Positions 39,123-47,452 of a stretch of DNA of 64,000 nucleotides are shown piece by piece; within the stretch, counting starts at the first letter, position 1, and every line of letters starts with the position of its first letter. The stretch is from Candidatus Raymondbacteria bacterium RIFOXYA2_FULL_49_16 (lineage in GTDB: Bacteria > Fibrobacterota > OXYB2-FULL-49-7 > XYB2-FULL-49-35), in contig MFYT01000051.1 in assembly GCA_001789205.1 (NCBI GenBank), forward strand, positions 1-64,000, given 5' to 3'. The translations under genes were made by a program, and so were the position numbers. The notes under the pieces are model-generated. The model saw only the letters and a list, made by a program, of their open reading frames with translations, was not told the DNA's origin and made no database searches.

Positions 39123-39763
39123 AATTTCGCAATCCCCTTATTCCCGAATTACTGGCAATGCGCGACTTTGCCGATACGCACGCGCATACGAATTACGCGG
39201 ACGGTGCGGATTCCATTGAGGCCATGGCGGAGCAGGCCCAGCGCAATGGCCTGCACTGCTTTGCCCTGACCGAACATGTGCGCGCAAACGGCCTGACATA
39301 CGATTATACGGCCTTTGCGCAACAGGTGACCGCCTGCTCAGGTAAAGACTTCATGGCGATCAACGGGACCGAGACAAAGGTGCTGGATGCACAGGGCGCA
39401 CTCGACATCAGCCCGGAACTTGCCCATGCCAGCAACTTGCGCATAGCCTCGTTCCACGACCGGATGACGCCGGAAATGCATCGTACTGCGGTCCGCGCCA
39501 TGCTCCGCAACCCATTGATTGATATTTGGGGTCATCCCTGCGCTCTTGACGCGGACTATACAATTGATGAATGGATCAGTCTCTGTCTTCTGGCAAAACA
39601 AAATGGCGTGGTAATTGAAGTGAGTAACCGCTATCCCATGCCTGCGGCGCTGTTCGATATTTTGAAGGAATCGGGGTGCGGCTACCTGTATGCGAGCGAC
39701 GCCCATGACGCGCAGAGCATCCGCACAGCGCGCTCGTTGCCGGTTATTGCGGTTCGAGCGTAA
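39119..39763 (+). CDS. PHP-domain metal-dependent phosphoesterase
   Basis: This 214-residue protein carries the PHP motifs in order: DTHAHTNYADG (His21 and His23), ALTEHVRANG, ASFHDRM, WGHPC and YASDAHDA. These supply the trinuclear metal site of histidinol-phosphatase-like and other phosphoesterases. It completes the deacetylase-like/ATP-grasp/PHP trio through an ATGA overlap. Its last 20 bases overlap the 3' end of the convergent barrel gene. A phosphatase step on the same unknown metabolite is the simplest idea. Confidence 0.82.
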   Translation: MKFRNPLIPELLAMRDFADTHAHTNYADGADSIEAMAEQAQRNGLHCFALTEHVRANGLTYDYTAFAQQVTACSGKDFMAINGTETKVLDAQGALDISPELAHASNLRIASFHDRMTPEMHRTAVRAMLRNPLIDIWGHPCALDADYTIDEWISLCLLAKQNGVVIEVSNRYPMPAALFDILKESGCGYLYASDAHDAQSIRTARSLPVIAVRA

Positions 39764-40967
39764 AGTCTTTGAGCCTGCGCAGGCGTCCCCACCGGCCCTT
39801 GTGCGTCATTTGGATCGAAATTCTGGCAAACGATTCAACATACTCGGGATACGCGTCACCGTATCTGCGTCCAGCCTCGAGTCCCACGGTAATAGAGCCG
39901 TAGTTATTGCGCGTGGGAAGCGTAAAACCAAAGGTCCCCGCCTGTTCCACAACAGCCTGATTATATCCAAGGTCGTGAAAATAATATCCCGCGCGAAGGG
40001 GGATATTGAGAAAATAATGGGGGCTTCTCTTATCGGCAAAGAAATATTCCGCGCCCACGCCCACCCGATACTCGCTGCCGCGGCCTTCCATATGCCAAAA
40101 CACGGTGTTGAGGTCGAGCGCGCAATGTAGCCGTTTGAAAGGCGTATAAGCACAACCCATGCTGCCGCGTAGAGGGACAAAGGTCTCGTCAAAAAAATCG
40201 ATCTGCTTAATGACGACCGAATCCGATCCGGAATAATTCTGGATTATCTGGTGTTCGCGGTCAATGGTGCTTCCGGTTAAAGGAAGAGGCGCGGTCCCTG
40301 ATGCGGCAACCGACCATTTTCCCAGCCGCGCCATGCCGCCCAAGGTAAACTGGTAGGCCTTAAAACGCGTTTTTTGTAAGAGCGATGGCTGGAGGTAGAA
40401 TTCTTCGGACGGCCGTTCAACAATGGCAGTACTGGTTGATGTGCGGCCATAAAGCGCCTCAAACGAAAGTCCCATGGCAAACCGTTTCTGCAGTTCGAGC
40501 GCATAGCCGCCAAAAGTGCCATATGTGCCGCCAAATCCCGTTCGGTCAATCAGATAACCCTGGGCGTCCGTATACCGGACCGAATAATCGAGCAGCTGTT
40601 CGCGGCGGTAGCCGCCGAAAATCGTGCCATAGGGCCCCAGCGAAATCGTCAGTTCGGCAAAGGGAAAATCGTTCGAAAAATCCTTGAAGCCCGAATGTGC
40701 GTCTTTAAGAAAGGTCATCTCGGGCCGGTAGGTGACCGAGACCGTGGTGAAATCAATGCCGCCGAAGGTGGCGGGATTGGCCGAGTTGTAATTGACACTA
40801 TCGGAAAGCGCCAGTCCGGCGCCGCCCATGCCGCACTGCCGGGCGCCGCATTGCTGCATATATTCCCCTGATCCGAGGGAATAGGGGTTTTTGTCAATGG
40901 AGTAGAGCGAAAACGCGCCCGCGCAGGAAATCACGCACAAAAGCGAAGGCAGCAGCACAGACTTCAT
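39744..40967 (-). CDS. PorV/FadL-like outer-membrane barrel protein
   Basis: This 407-residue protein has a signal peptide (KSVLLPSLLCVISCAGAFSL) and the motif GMGGAGLALSDSVNYNSANP close to the N-terminus. This is the PorV/FadL-type opening (small-residue loop, Asp-Ser and Asn-Pro) found in the two other barrels of the window. Repeated amphipathic strands fill the rest. It starts directly after the stop codon of the lipoprotein gene, so the two form a leftward pair. A role in outer-membrane transport or as a secretion accessory is likely but not specific. Confidence 0.75.
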   Translation of the reverse strand: MKSVLLPSLLCVISCAGAFSLYSIDKNPYSLGSGEYMQQCGARQCGMGGAGLALSDSVNYNSANPATFGGIDFTTVSVTYRPEMTFLKDAHSGFKDFSNDFPFAELTISLGPYGTIFGGYRREQLLDYSVRYTDAQGYLIDRTGFGGTYGTFGGYALELQKRFAMGLSFEALYGRTSTSTAIVERPSEEFYLQPSLLQKTRFKAYQFTLGGMARLGKWSVAASGTAPLPLTGSTIDREHQIIQNYSGSDSVVIKQIDFFDETFVPLRGSMGCAYTPFKRLHCALDLNTVFWHMEGRGSEYRVGVGAEYFFADKRSPHYFLNIPLRAGYYFHDLGYNQAVVEQAGTFGFTLPTRNNYGSITVGLEAGRRYGDAYPEYVESFARISIQMTHKGRWGRLRRLKDFTLEPQ

Positions 40968-42365
40968 TCATCGCTCCGAATAATTGAACCTAATAGTCAC
41001 TTTTTTCTGGAACACCACCCTGGCCAGCGTGGTAATGGAATTTGACCATACCCCGAATTCGAGCGTTTTGACCGCAGCATAGTGCGGGTCTGTAAGGGCG
41101 GCGAGAAACTTGTCGATCGGATAGACAACAGAGTCGGTCTGTCCGGGGGTCAGAAATCCGGGATACACTGTGTCGACAGTGGAAAACAGGGAGGGCATTG
41201 AAAGCGACGTTGTGTCAGAGTCGCGAAGATAACACCGCAGAATCATGTCGATTGCCTGGGGCGCGTTTGGATATTCGGTGAAAGTGCTCTGGTTGAAAAG
41301 CGTATCGCCCGCGAGCGACGCAACCGGCTCAGGATAAAACACCGCATCGCCGGAAAGCATGTTGATTGAATCAGGATTAAGTCCCTTTAAAATGGAGTCT
41401 TTGTCCACCTTGAATACGGCATAGTACAAGCCGTTGATGTTGTCGTTGGATAGAAGCGTATCGTTGTCATTGAATTGGTGGTAGACAGTGGAGAGCACCG
41501 GATGGCTGTTGTAATACGCGGTGTCGCTGCCTTCTATAAATGCCGCGTATTGCATAATCGTGGGAATGGCCGCAACAGAATCGATTGCAATGGTATCGTA
41601 GGGAATCGCAACGCCGCCTACAAAAAAAGTATCGGGCCGCACAACCTTACCGTAGAGGGTAAGGTTCGGCAGGTCGTTATTGCTGAGCGAAAGCAGCTCT
41701 TCGCCGCTGGCAGGCGTGAAACCCAGGGCAAGGCCCACCAGCGCGCTGTTCGGCGTTCCCAGCACAGCCTCGCGAATATAATTGAAAAGTTCCTGTGTGG
41801 TGTCGGTAAGGGTAATAGATACAGGGAGCGAATCCATGGTATCGGGAAAGCTTATTGGCAGCGAATAGAGCGCGGCGCCAACCGTATCGAAAGAATTGGT
41901 GGTAGTGACTGAAACCGAGGCCGCATGCTGGCTGGCTGCGTAGAAAAAGATGGTGCCGTTTATGGTGTGAGCGCTGGCTGTGGGGGCGTTACGGAAAAAA
42001 TGCAGTACCAGGGAGACGGAATCAATGCCGTGAAAATAGTCGCTGTCAGATACCGTACCTTCATCGTTGAACCGGAAAAAATCAGCGGGTATGTTTCTGA
42101 CATTATACTCGACATAGCCGAGAAGCCCCCTGCTCTGGAAGGTCCCGAATCTGCAGGGCTGGTTATTGGACCAGCCAACCGGTGTTGTTCTGCTGTACGC
42201 GGCAGTAAGGCCATGCTGGAGGGTAAAGACGCGTTCGCGCGAATGGGCAATGCGCTGCGCCTCTCTGGCTGCAGCAATCTCACCGCCAACAGGATTGGAA
42301 TCGCCAAAATAGCCTGAACATCCGGCAAGGAATGCAAGGGCCGCAAGCGCAACGCTGGTTTTCAT
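40968..42365 (-). CDS. large lipoprotein paired with the barrel protein
   Basis: This 465-residue protein begins MKTSVALAALAFLAGCSGYF with a clear lipobox LAGC (Cys16). The mature part is beta-rich with many Asp-Ser-Asp and Thr-Leu segments (SVSLVLHFFRNAP, SLPVSITLTDTTQEL), similar in feel to DUF4270-type surface lipoproteins. I do not recognise the family. Its stop codon directly abuts the start of the barrel gene, so the lipoprotein probably works with that barrel at the outer membrane. Confidence 0.72.
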   Translation of the reverse strand: MKTSVALAALAFLAGCSGYFGDSNPVGGEIAAAREAQRIAHSRERVFTLQHGLTAAYSRTTPVGWSNNQPCRFGTFQSRGLLGYVEYNVRNIPADFFRFNDEGTVSDSDYFHGIDSVSLVLHFFRNAPTASAHTINGTIFFYAASQHAASVSVTTTNSFDTVGAALYSLPISFPDTMDSLPVSITLTDTTQELFNYIREAVLGTPNSALVGLALGFTPASGEELLSLSNNDLPNLTLYGKVVRPDTFFVGGVAIPYDTIAIDSVAAIPTIMQYAAFIEGSDTAYYNSHPVLSTVYHQFNDNDTLLSNDNINGLYYAVFKVDKDSILKGLNPDSINMLSGDAVFYPEPVASLAGDTLFNQSTFTEYPNAPQAIDMILRCYLRDSDTTSLSMPSLFSTVDTVYPGFLTPGQTDSVVYPIDKFLAALTDPHYAAVKTLEFGVWSNSITTLARVVFQKKVTIRFNYSER

Positions 42366-42420
42366 CGGTTAAAAAAGATACTTTATGGGGGGCGGGAAAT
42401 CAATTATCTTTGAATATCTT

Positions 42421-42858
42421 ATGAAAACACGGACCCGCGTCGCGGCCATTGTACTGCGCGACAATGGCCTTTTATGCGTGTTGCACGAGAAAAAAGGCAG
42501 GCGCTACTATCTGCTTCCCGGCGGCGGTGTTGAACCCGGAGAAACCGACGAAGTAGCGCTGAAACGCGAAATGCTGGAAGAGACCGGCCTTGCTGTGCGG
42601 CCCGGAACACTCCTCTTTGAGACCGAAACCATTGCCCCGGACAATTCGCGCGCCATTGTACAAAAAGCCTACAGATGCGAAGCAAAAGGCGTGTTGCGGC
42701 CGTCGCAAGACCCGCGGGTCATTGCGGCTGAATTCATTGGCCGTGAGCGTCTCAGTGACCTCGTCTTCTATCCCAACATAAAAACAATCATTGGAGAGGC
42801 CTGGGACAAAAATTTTTTAGTTCAGCCGGTAAAACTGCGCATACCCTGGGAAGACTGA
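42421..42858 (+). CDS. Nudix hydrolase
   Basis: This 145-residue protein has a full Nudix box: GGVEPGETDEVALKREMLEE followed by TGL, with the metal-binding Glu residues intact. It cleaves a nucleoside diphosphate linked to another group; the substrate cannot be told from the sequence. I prefer the ATG at 42421, which gives the usual short N-terminus (MKTRTRVAAIVLRD), over one at 42385 with a Gly-rich leader. Neither has a good ribosome site. The gene stands alone, divergent from the lipoprotein gene and 115 bp before htpG. Confidence 0.85.
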   Translation: MKTRTRVAAIVLRDNGLLCVLHEKKGRRYYLLPGGGVEPGETDEVALKREMLEETGLAVRPGTLLFETETIAPDNSRAIVQKAYRCEAKGVLRPSQDPRVIAAEFIGRERLSDLVFYPNIKTIIGEAWDKNFLVQPVKLRIPWED

Positions 42859-42973
42859 AAGTATACGTTGTTTTAAAGCCTGTCTTCCAACCGAAACCCA
42901 ATCTCCCCTAACAATCCTTTGCGATAATTTTTTATATTTTCGTGCTTACACCAAATACCAGGAGGAAAAACGC

Positions 42974-44860
42974 ATGTCAGGACAAACCATGGAATTCAAG
43001 ACCGAAATAAAAGAACTGCTCAACCTCATGATCCATTCGCTCTATTCGAACAGGGAAATTTTCCTGCGCGAACTGATCAGCAATGCCGCTGACGCCATCG
43101 ACCGTGTGAGATTCGAAGGACTCACAAACAATGAGGTCCTCGAAGGCAACGACCAGTGGAAGATTAAAATAACCCGGGATGAAAAAGCGGGCACGCTCAC
43201 CATTTCAGACAACGGCATTGGCATGAACATTGATTCAATAACGGAAAATATCGGGACCATCGCGAAATCCGGCACCCGTCTCTTTGTGGACCGGCTGAAG
43301 CAGCAGGGTGCGACAGGCAATCCCGAGCTTATCGGCCAGTTCGGCGTGGGCTTCTATTCGGCCTTCATGGTCGCGGACAAGGTGACCGTGGTCTCGCGCA
43401 TTGCCGGGCCAAAGGAAAAAGGCGTGGTATGGGAATCAACCGGCGATGGCACCTTCACGGTCGAAGAACGGGAAAAAGAGACGCGCGGCACAGACGTTAC
43501 CCTGCATCTCCGTGAGGATGCCCGCGATTTCCTGCAGGAATATACTATCCGTTCCATTGTTAAAAAGTTTTCCGACTTTATAGAACACCCGGTGGCAATG
43601 GACGTTGAAAAGGAAAAGAAGAAAATCGAAGAGGAAGTCCTCAACTCCCAAAAAGCGATCTGGCTTAAAAACCGGACCGACATAACCGACAAGGAATACA
43701 ACGAATTCTATAAACACATCTCCCGCGATTTCACGGACCCGGCAAAAGTGGTCCATTTCAGCGCCGAGGGCGCAAGCGAATTCAAGGCCCTTCTTTTCCT
43801 GCCGGCAAAGGCCCCGTTCAGTCTCTTTGATACGGAGCATAAAATCGGCATCCATCTCTACGTGCGCCGCGTCTTTATCATGGACGACTGCAAAAAACTC
43901 CTCCCCGACTACCTCCGTTTCATCAAAGGTGTTGTCGATTCTTCCGACCTGCCCCTCAATGTATCGCGCGAAATACTCCAGGAGACAAAGGAGATGGAGC
44001 GCATCAAAAAAGGCCTGGTGAACAAAGTGCTCTCCACGCTCAAGGAGATGAAGGAAAAGGAGTTTCAGGTGTACACTGCCTTTTTCAAGGAATTCGGCTC
44101 TGTGCTCAAAGAAGGACTTAACTTCGATTCTGAAAACAAGGACAAAATCCAGGATCTGCTCCTGTACCATACCACCAACACCGAACCAGACAGTCCCGTT
44201 TCCCTGAAACAGTATGTGGACCGCATGCGCGAGGGTCAGAAAGAAATTTTCTATGTAATCGGTGAAAACCTGGACGAGACAAAGCGGTCGCCCTTTCTGG
44301 AAAAATTCCACGGCAAGGGATATGAAGTGATCCTCATGACCGATCCCATTGATGAATGGGCCCAGCAGTGGATGCTGGAATATGCAGGTAAAAAGTTCAA
44401 GGCCATTAACAAGGGTGACATGGATATTGACGAAAAGACCGAAAAAAAAGAGCACAAGGAGCAGGAAGGCCGCTACAAGGACCTCATGACCCTGCTGGCG
44501 GAAAAATTACCCGACGTGAAAGAGGTACGCGTGTCGAACAGACTGTCGACCAGCGCCTGCTGCCTTGTGGCCGATGAATTTGCACCCGGCGCCCACATGG
44601 AAAAGTTCTTCAAAGCCATGGGCCAGGCAGTACCACAGACAAAGCCCGTGCTTGAATTGAACCCATCGCACCAGCTGGTCAAAAACCTGGAGGCGCTCTT
44701 CAGGAAAGACAAAGGCCATGCGCTTATCGCGGAATACGCGTCATTATTGTACGAACAGGCGCTGCTGCTCGACGGCAAAAAACTGAAGGACCCAATCGCC
44801 TTTGCGACAAAGCTAAACACGCTGCTATCCAGCGAACTGGATTTACAAATACGCAATTAA
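42974..44860 (+). CDS. htpG: molecular chaperone HtpG (Hsp90)
   Basis: This 628-residue bacterial Hsp90 is full length. The N-terminal GHKL ATPase has the signatures LYSNREIFLRELISNAADAI, ISDNGIGM and GQFGVGFYSAFM. The middle domain reads VVDSSDLPLNVSREILQ, and the C-terminal dimerisation domain is present. It acts in the cytoplasm in protein folding under stress. AGGAGG is placed eight bases before the start. An unusual acidic/lysine-rich stretch (DEKTEKKEHKEQEG) lies near residue 490-500. No heat-shock promoter was recognised. Confidence 0.97.
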   Translation: MSGQTMEFKTEIKELLNLMIHSLYSNREIFLRELISNAADAIDRVRFEGLTNNEVLEGNDQWKIKITRDEKAGTLTISDNGIGMNIDSITENIGTIAKSGTRLFVDRLKQQGATGNPELIGQFGVGFYSAFMVADKVTVVSRIAGPKEKGVVWESTGDGTFTVEEREKETRGTDVTLHLREDARDFLQEYTIRSIVKKFSDFIEHPVAMDVEKEKKKIEEEVLNSQKAIWLKNRTDITDKEYNEFYKHISRDFTDPAKVVHFSAEGASEFKALLFLPAKAPFSLFDTEHKIGIHLYVRRVFIMDDCKKLLPDYLRFIKGVVDSSDLPLNVSREILQETKEMERIKKGLVNKVLSTLKEMKEKEFQVYTAFFKEFGSVLKEGLNFDSENKDKIQDLLLYHTTNTEPDSPVSLKQYVDRMREGQKEIFYVIGENLDETKRSPFLEKFHGKGYEVILMTDPIDEWAQQWMLEYAGKKFKAINKGDMDIDEKTEKKEHKEQEGRYKDLMTLLAEKLPDVKEVRVSNRLSTSACCLVADEFAPGAHMEKFFKAMGQAVPQTKPVLELNPSHQLVKNLEALFRKDKGHALIAEYASLLYEQALLLDGKKLKDPIAFATKLNTLLSSELDLQIRN

Positions 44861-44872
44861 CATGATCTAAAG

Positions 44873-44902
44873 CCGCTGCCTGAGCGAAGTCGAAGGCAGC
44901 GG
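44873..44902 (+). repeat. 30-bp perfect hairpin between htpG and the sugar kinase
   Basis: CCGCTGCC (44873-44880) and GGCAGCGG (44895-44902) are perfect inverted arms around the 14-base loop TGAGCGAAGTCGAA. There is no T-run, and the kinase ribosome site AAGGAG follows within 10 bases. It resembles dispersed intergenic REP-like hairpins more than a terminator, and might protect or attenuate the mRNA. Confidence 0.6.
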
Positions 44903-44919
44903 ATACAAAAGGAGTCACC

Positions 44920-45999
44920 ATGGCCATCCGTCTTCGTAAAGAACATGCCTGCGCGCTCGTTGTTCCCTCGAGCATGGGGGTGCGCATTACCCCGGCAAAT
45001 GGGCAGCCCGTGCATTGCAGCGACACCTATACCATGCAGGCGACCAGTGCTGAGACCAACGTGGCCAGCATTTCCTCGTACCTGGGCCTGCCGGTTAAAG
45101 TGCTTACCGCGTTTGTCAAAGGCAGCCCCATTGCCCGGTTTATTAAAAGCAATCTTGCCGCCCGGGGCATGTCATGGGAAGGCCCTGAAATAGCGCAAGG
45201 CGGGCCCTGGGGATACCGGCACCAGTTCAATATCGCGGACAGCGGTTATGGTTCGCGCGGACCGCGTGTGCACAATGACCGCGCCGGCGAGGTGGGCCGT
45301 ACCCTTGACGTAAAAGACTTTGACCTTGAGCGGCTCTTTGGAAAAGAAGGCGTGCGGATTGTCCATCTCTCGGGCCTGATTGGTGCGCTCTCTCCCGAGA
45401 CCAGCGCCTTCTGCCTCGCTCTTGCCCGGGCAGCCAAAAAACACGATACCCGCGTCTCCTTTGACCTCAACTATCGCGCCTCGTTCTGGAAGGGCCGCGA
45501 AAAAGAACTGCGCGCCATTTTCACGGAAATCGCCTCAATCGCTGACATCCTGGTCGGCAACGAGGAGGACTTTCAGCTCTGTCTGGGAATCAAAGGTCCT
45601 GAAGAAGGCGGCAAGGACCTTGCGGCAAAAATAGACAGTTTTAAAGCCATGATTACCGAGGTGCGCAAGTCGTTTCCCAATGCCTCGGTCTTTGCCACCA
45701 CACTCCGCCAAGTACTCAACGCCAATACCCACCTTTGGGGCGCCATTATGCTCGAATCCGGCAACTGGCATGTTATTGAACCGCGTGAAATCAGGGTACT
45801 TGACCGCATTGGCGGCGGCGACGGCTTTGTGGGCGGCATGCTTTATGCCATACTAAAAGAATGGGAACCGGAAAAGTGGGCCCAGTTTGGATGGGCAAGC
45901 GGCGCGCTGGCCACAACCATGCTCACTGACTATGCCCAGCCCGCTGACGAGGAACAGGTATGGAGTGTGTGGGAAGGCAATGCGCGGGTAAAGCGCTAA
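44920..45999 (+). CDS. PfkB-family sugar kinase (KDG-kinase-like)
   Basis: This 359-residue ribokinase-family enzyme has the C-terminal PfkB signature DRIGGGDGFVGGM, which contains the catalytic Asp. The family usually has G-A-G-D there; G-G-G-D is seen in some 2-keto-3-deoxygluconate kinases. The N-terminal half has the substrate region ATSAETNVASISSYLGLPVK, and VSFDLNYRASFW is the typical central strand. It would phosphorylate a sugar or sugar acid with ATP. Start is supported by AAAGGAG. Its TAA stop sits exactly at the left edge of a MITE-like element. Confidence 0.85.
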   Translation: MAIRLRKEHACALVVPSSMGVRITPANGQPVHCSDTYTMQATSAETNVASISSYLGLPVKVLTAFVKGSPIARFIKSNLAARGMSWEGPEIAQGGPWGYRHQFNIADSGYGSRGPRVHNDRAGEVGRTLDVKDFDLERLFGKEGVRIVHLSGLIGALSPETSAFCLALARAAKKHDTRVSFDLNYRASFWKGREKELRAIFTEIASIADILVGNEEDFQLCLGIKGPEEGGKDLAAKIDSFKAMITEVRKSFPNASVFATTLRQVLNANTHLWGAIMLESGNWHVIEPREIRVLDRIGGGDGFVGGMLYAILKEWEPEKWAQFGWASGALATTMLTDYAQPADEEQVWSVWEGNARVKR

Positions 46000-46185
46000 G
46001 AGCCTGTTTGAAAAGCCTTCCTGGCCCCTCGACACAGCTCGGGGCATGCTTCGACCGGCTGCGAAAAGGGTATGGCTGCGTTGCGCTCACTCGCCGTATC
46101 GCAGCAGGATACGCCTCATTCGCACGCCTTGCCACCCCTTTTCTCGCTAGGTCTCTGGCCCACGGAAAACTTTTCAAACAGGCTC
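46000..46185. mobile_element. 186-bp MITE-like element with 16-bp terminal inverted repeats
   Basis: The termini GAGCCTGTTTGAAAAG (46000-46015) and CTTTTCAAACAGGCTC (46170-46185) are perfect inverted repeats. The element is flanked on both sides by TAA (45997-45999 and 46186-46188), which fits a 3-bp target duplication. It contains no significant ORF. The left TAA is the stop codon of the kinase gene. On the right, the element's last base and the flank form the TAG stop of the toxin gene. It thus lies exactly between two convergent genes and could serve as a bidirectional terminator. Confidence 0.7.
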
Positions 46186-46796
46186 TAAGGGAAAAATACT
46201 CGGACTTCGGTCTGGAAATATTTTTTCACATTCTCCCAATCGATATCATGCGTCAACAGCGGAACATCATCAACCGCGTCTCCGAAATAGCACAGCGCCT
46301 TTAACAGCGCCACTGTATCGAACGTAATGTTTGGATATTTCTCCAGCAGCAATCCCATTAGTCCGGGAAGCGTCATACCTGTCCGGCAAATGGCGTACAA
46401 ATCAATGAAATCTTTCCTCAGACCGCGTTGTTGGATGGCCAGTATCTTCATGAGACCGATATCTTTCAGTGAAGCCATGGCAATTCCTTGAAATTGCCTC
46501 TTTTCAAGGACCTTGTATCTGTATTCAAAGAAAGAAATCTGCACCCCCTCTATTTTCACATGAAGCGTACCCGGTTCCATCCCCGTCACCTCGACATGGA
46601 TGTCCCGGCTCAACCCTTCCAGGACTTTTTCCATGTTCACTTGCTTTTCGCTGAAAAAATCAAAATCAATTGACTGGCGGTGGCCCAATTGAATGTTCAG
46701 GGCAGTGCCGCCCGCTAGATACCAATCCTTTACGGATTCACTTTTTCCAAGCGTTGCCAGGAGACTGCTCTGGATGGACGTAAGGGTGTTGTCCAT
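46185..46796 (-). CDS. AbiEii-type nucleotidyltransferase toxin
   Basis: This 203-residue protein has the AbiEii/MenA-type nucleotidyltransferase signature: LAGGTALNIQLGHRQSIDFD followed by FF, with acidic residues D44 and D46. The middle helix and the segment KDFIDLYAI are also typical. Such toxins transfer nucleotides to tRNA or other targets and pair with an antitoxin in type IV-like or AbiE phage-defence systems. The start ATG has AGAGGA five bases upstream and lies inside the antitoxin gene, giving a 67-base out-of-frame overlap. The stop codon is formed at the junction with a MITE-like element, so the original C-terminus may have been changed. Confidence 0.82.
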   Translation of the reverse strand: MDNTLTSIQSSLLATLGKSESVKDWYLAGGTALNIQLGHRQSIDFDFFSEKQVNMEKVLEGLSRDIHVEVTGMEPGTLHVKIEGVQISFFEYRYKVLEKRQFQGIAMASLKDIGLMKILAIQQRGLRKDFIDLYAICRTGMTLPGLMGLLLEKYPNITFDTVALLKALCYFGDAVDDVPLLTHDIDWENVKKYFQTEVRVFFP

Positions 46797-47245
46797 TGTT
46801 CCTCTTTTCCGTGGATCACGGCCCAGAAATTGAGGCTTCTCGCTTCCAGCCGGGATTTGTTCTTATTGATAAAATTACATATCTGTCTTTTAGTATATGT
46901 TTTTCTCATCCACTGCACCGCTTTGGTATCGCCCCTGTCCAGAATTCTCTGGAGTAAGTACCGTCGATGTTCGACAGGATTGAGACGGGAAAAATCCGCG
47001 TCCCAGCAAAGCCACTTAAGAAAAGCGGGGATGGATGTGGTTTTTCCATGGACGTTTATTCTTTTCAGTTTCAGATCCAACTCAAACCCGCAACAGATGC
47101 AAAAATCAGTAATAGTTTTTAATGTCATGTTTCTATCGCCTGATAATATCTGGGTAATATACGCTCTACTTACACCCATTTTTTTTGCAATAATAGTTTT
47201 TGGAATTTTCGATATCTCATACGCCTTTCTAGCTATATATTCCAT
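46730..47245 (-). CDS. HTH-fused antitoxin (DUF6922-like) of the AbiEii pair
   Basis: This 171-residue protein has an XRE-like helix-turn-helix at residues 1-60 (TIIAKKMGVSRAYITQILSG). A second domain at about 75-145 (FLKWLCWDADFSRLNPVEHR, LLQRILDRGDTKAVQWMRK, LEARSLNFWAVI) has the pattern of the DUF6922 antitoxin-like domain often found beside AbiEii toxins. In most pairs I know of that domain stands alone, so the fused DNA-binding domain suggests one protein both neutralises and represses. Its last 22 codons overlap the toxin gene. Two AT-rich inverted repeats lie just upstream. Confidence 0.7.
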   Translation of the reverse strand: MEYIARKAYEISKIPKTIIAKKMGVSRAYITQILSGDRNMTLKTITDFCICCGFELDLKLKRINVHGKTTSIPAFLKWLCWDADFSRLNPVEHRRYLLQRILDRGDTKAVQWMRKTYTKRQICNFINKNKSRLEARSLNFWAVIHGKEEQWTTPLRPSRAVSWQRLEKVNP

Positions 47246-47248
47246 AAC

Positions 47249-47313
47249 AATTTATAATATAATAAATTATGAACATACATACCATACTAATTGTTAATAT
47301 ATATGTTAACAAT
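47249..47313 (-). promoter_or_regulatory. two inverted repeats upstream of the toxin-antitoxin pair
   Basis: AATTTAT-AATATA-ATAAATT (47249-47268) lies four bases before the antitoxin start codon. ATTGTTAA and TTAACAAT (47290-47297 and 47306-47313) are perfect 8-base arms 8 bases apart. The stretch is very AT-rich and contains several -10-like hexamers, so I cannot choose one promoter. The repeats are good candidates for operators bound by the HTH domain of the antitoxin. Confidence 0.5.
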
Positions 47314-47452
47314 ATTGACCTTGCACTATTTGAGAAATACAGGGCTGTTTAGCTAAAAAAAGTTCGTCGAGTATTACAGCTTCGATTTCTTTTATTTTCA
47401 GAAACCCCCTGTTATTGGTGATCACCGTAGGGGTCGTTTGGTGAAAGGGAAA
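47306..47452 (-). pseudogene. possible coding remnant (PIN-like C-terminus)
   Basis: An open frame of about 48 codons without a start reads like a protein tail: TPTVITNNRGFLKIKEIEAV followed by ILDEL. The pattern 'vITNN..f..i.eIeavilDE' recalls the end of PIN-domain toxins. The neighbouring frames upstream are also short and interrupted. It is probably a decayed gene; the family call is tentative. Confidence 0.25.

Noticed and set aside
42385-42420. Earlier start for the Nudix gene
   Set aside because: It would add a Gly-rich leader without a ribosome site; the ATG at 42421 gives the usual family N-terminus.
43436-44455. 339-codon antisense frame in htpG
   Set aside because: Antisense frames this long arise from the codon use of htpG; no protein family is recognisable in it.
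46000-46185. Integron attC site
   Set aside because: The ends lack the GTTRRRY core and there is no integrase or cassette array nearby.
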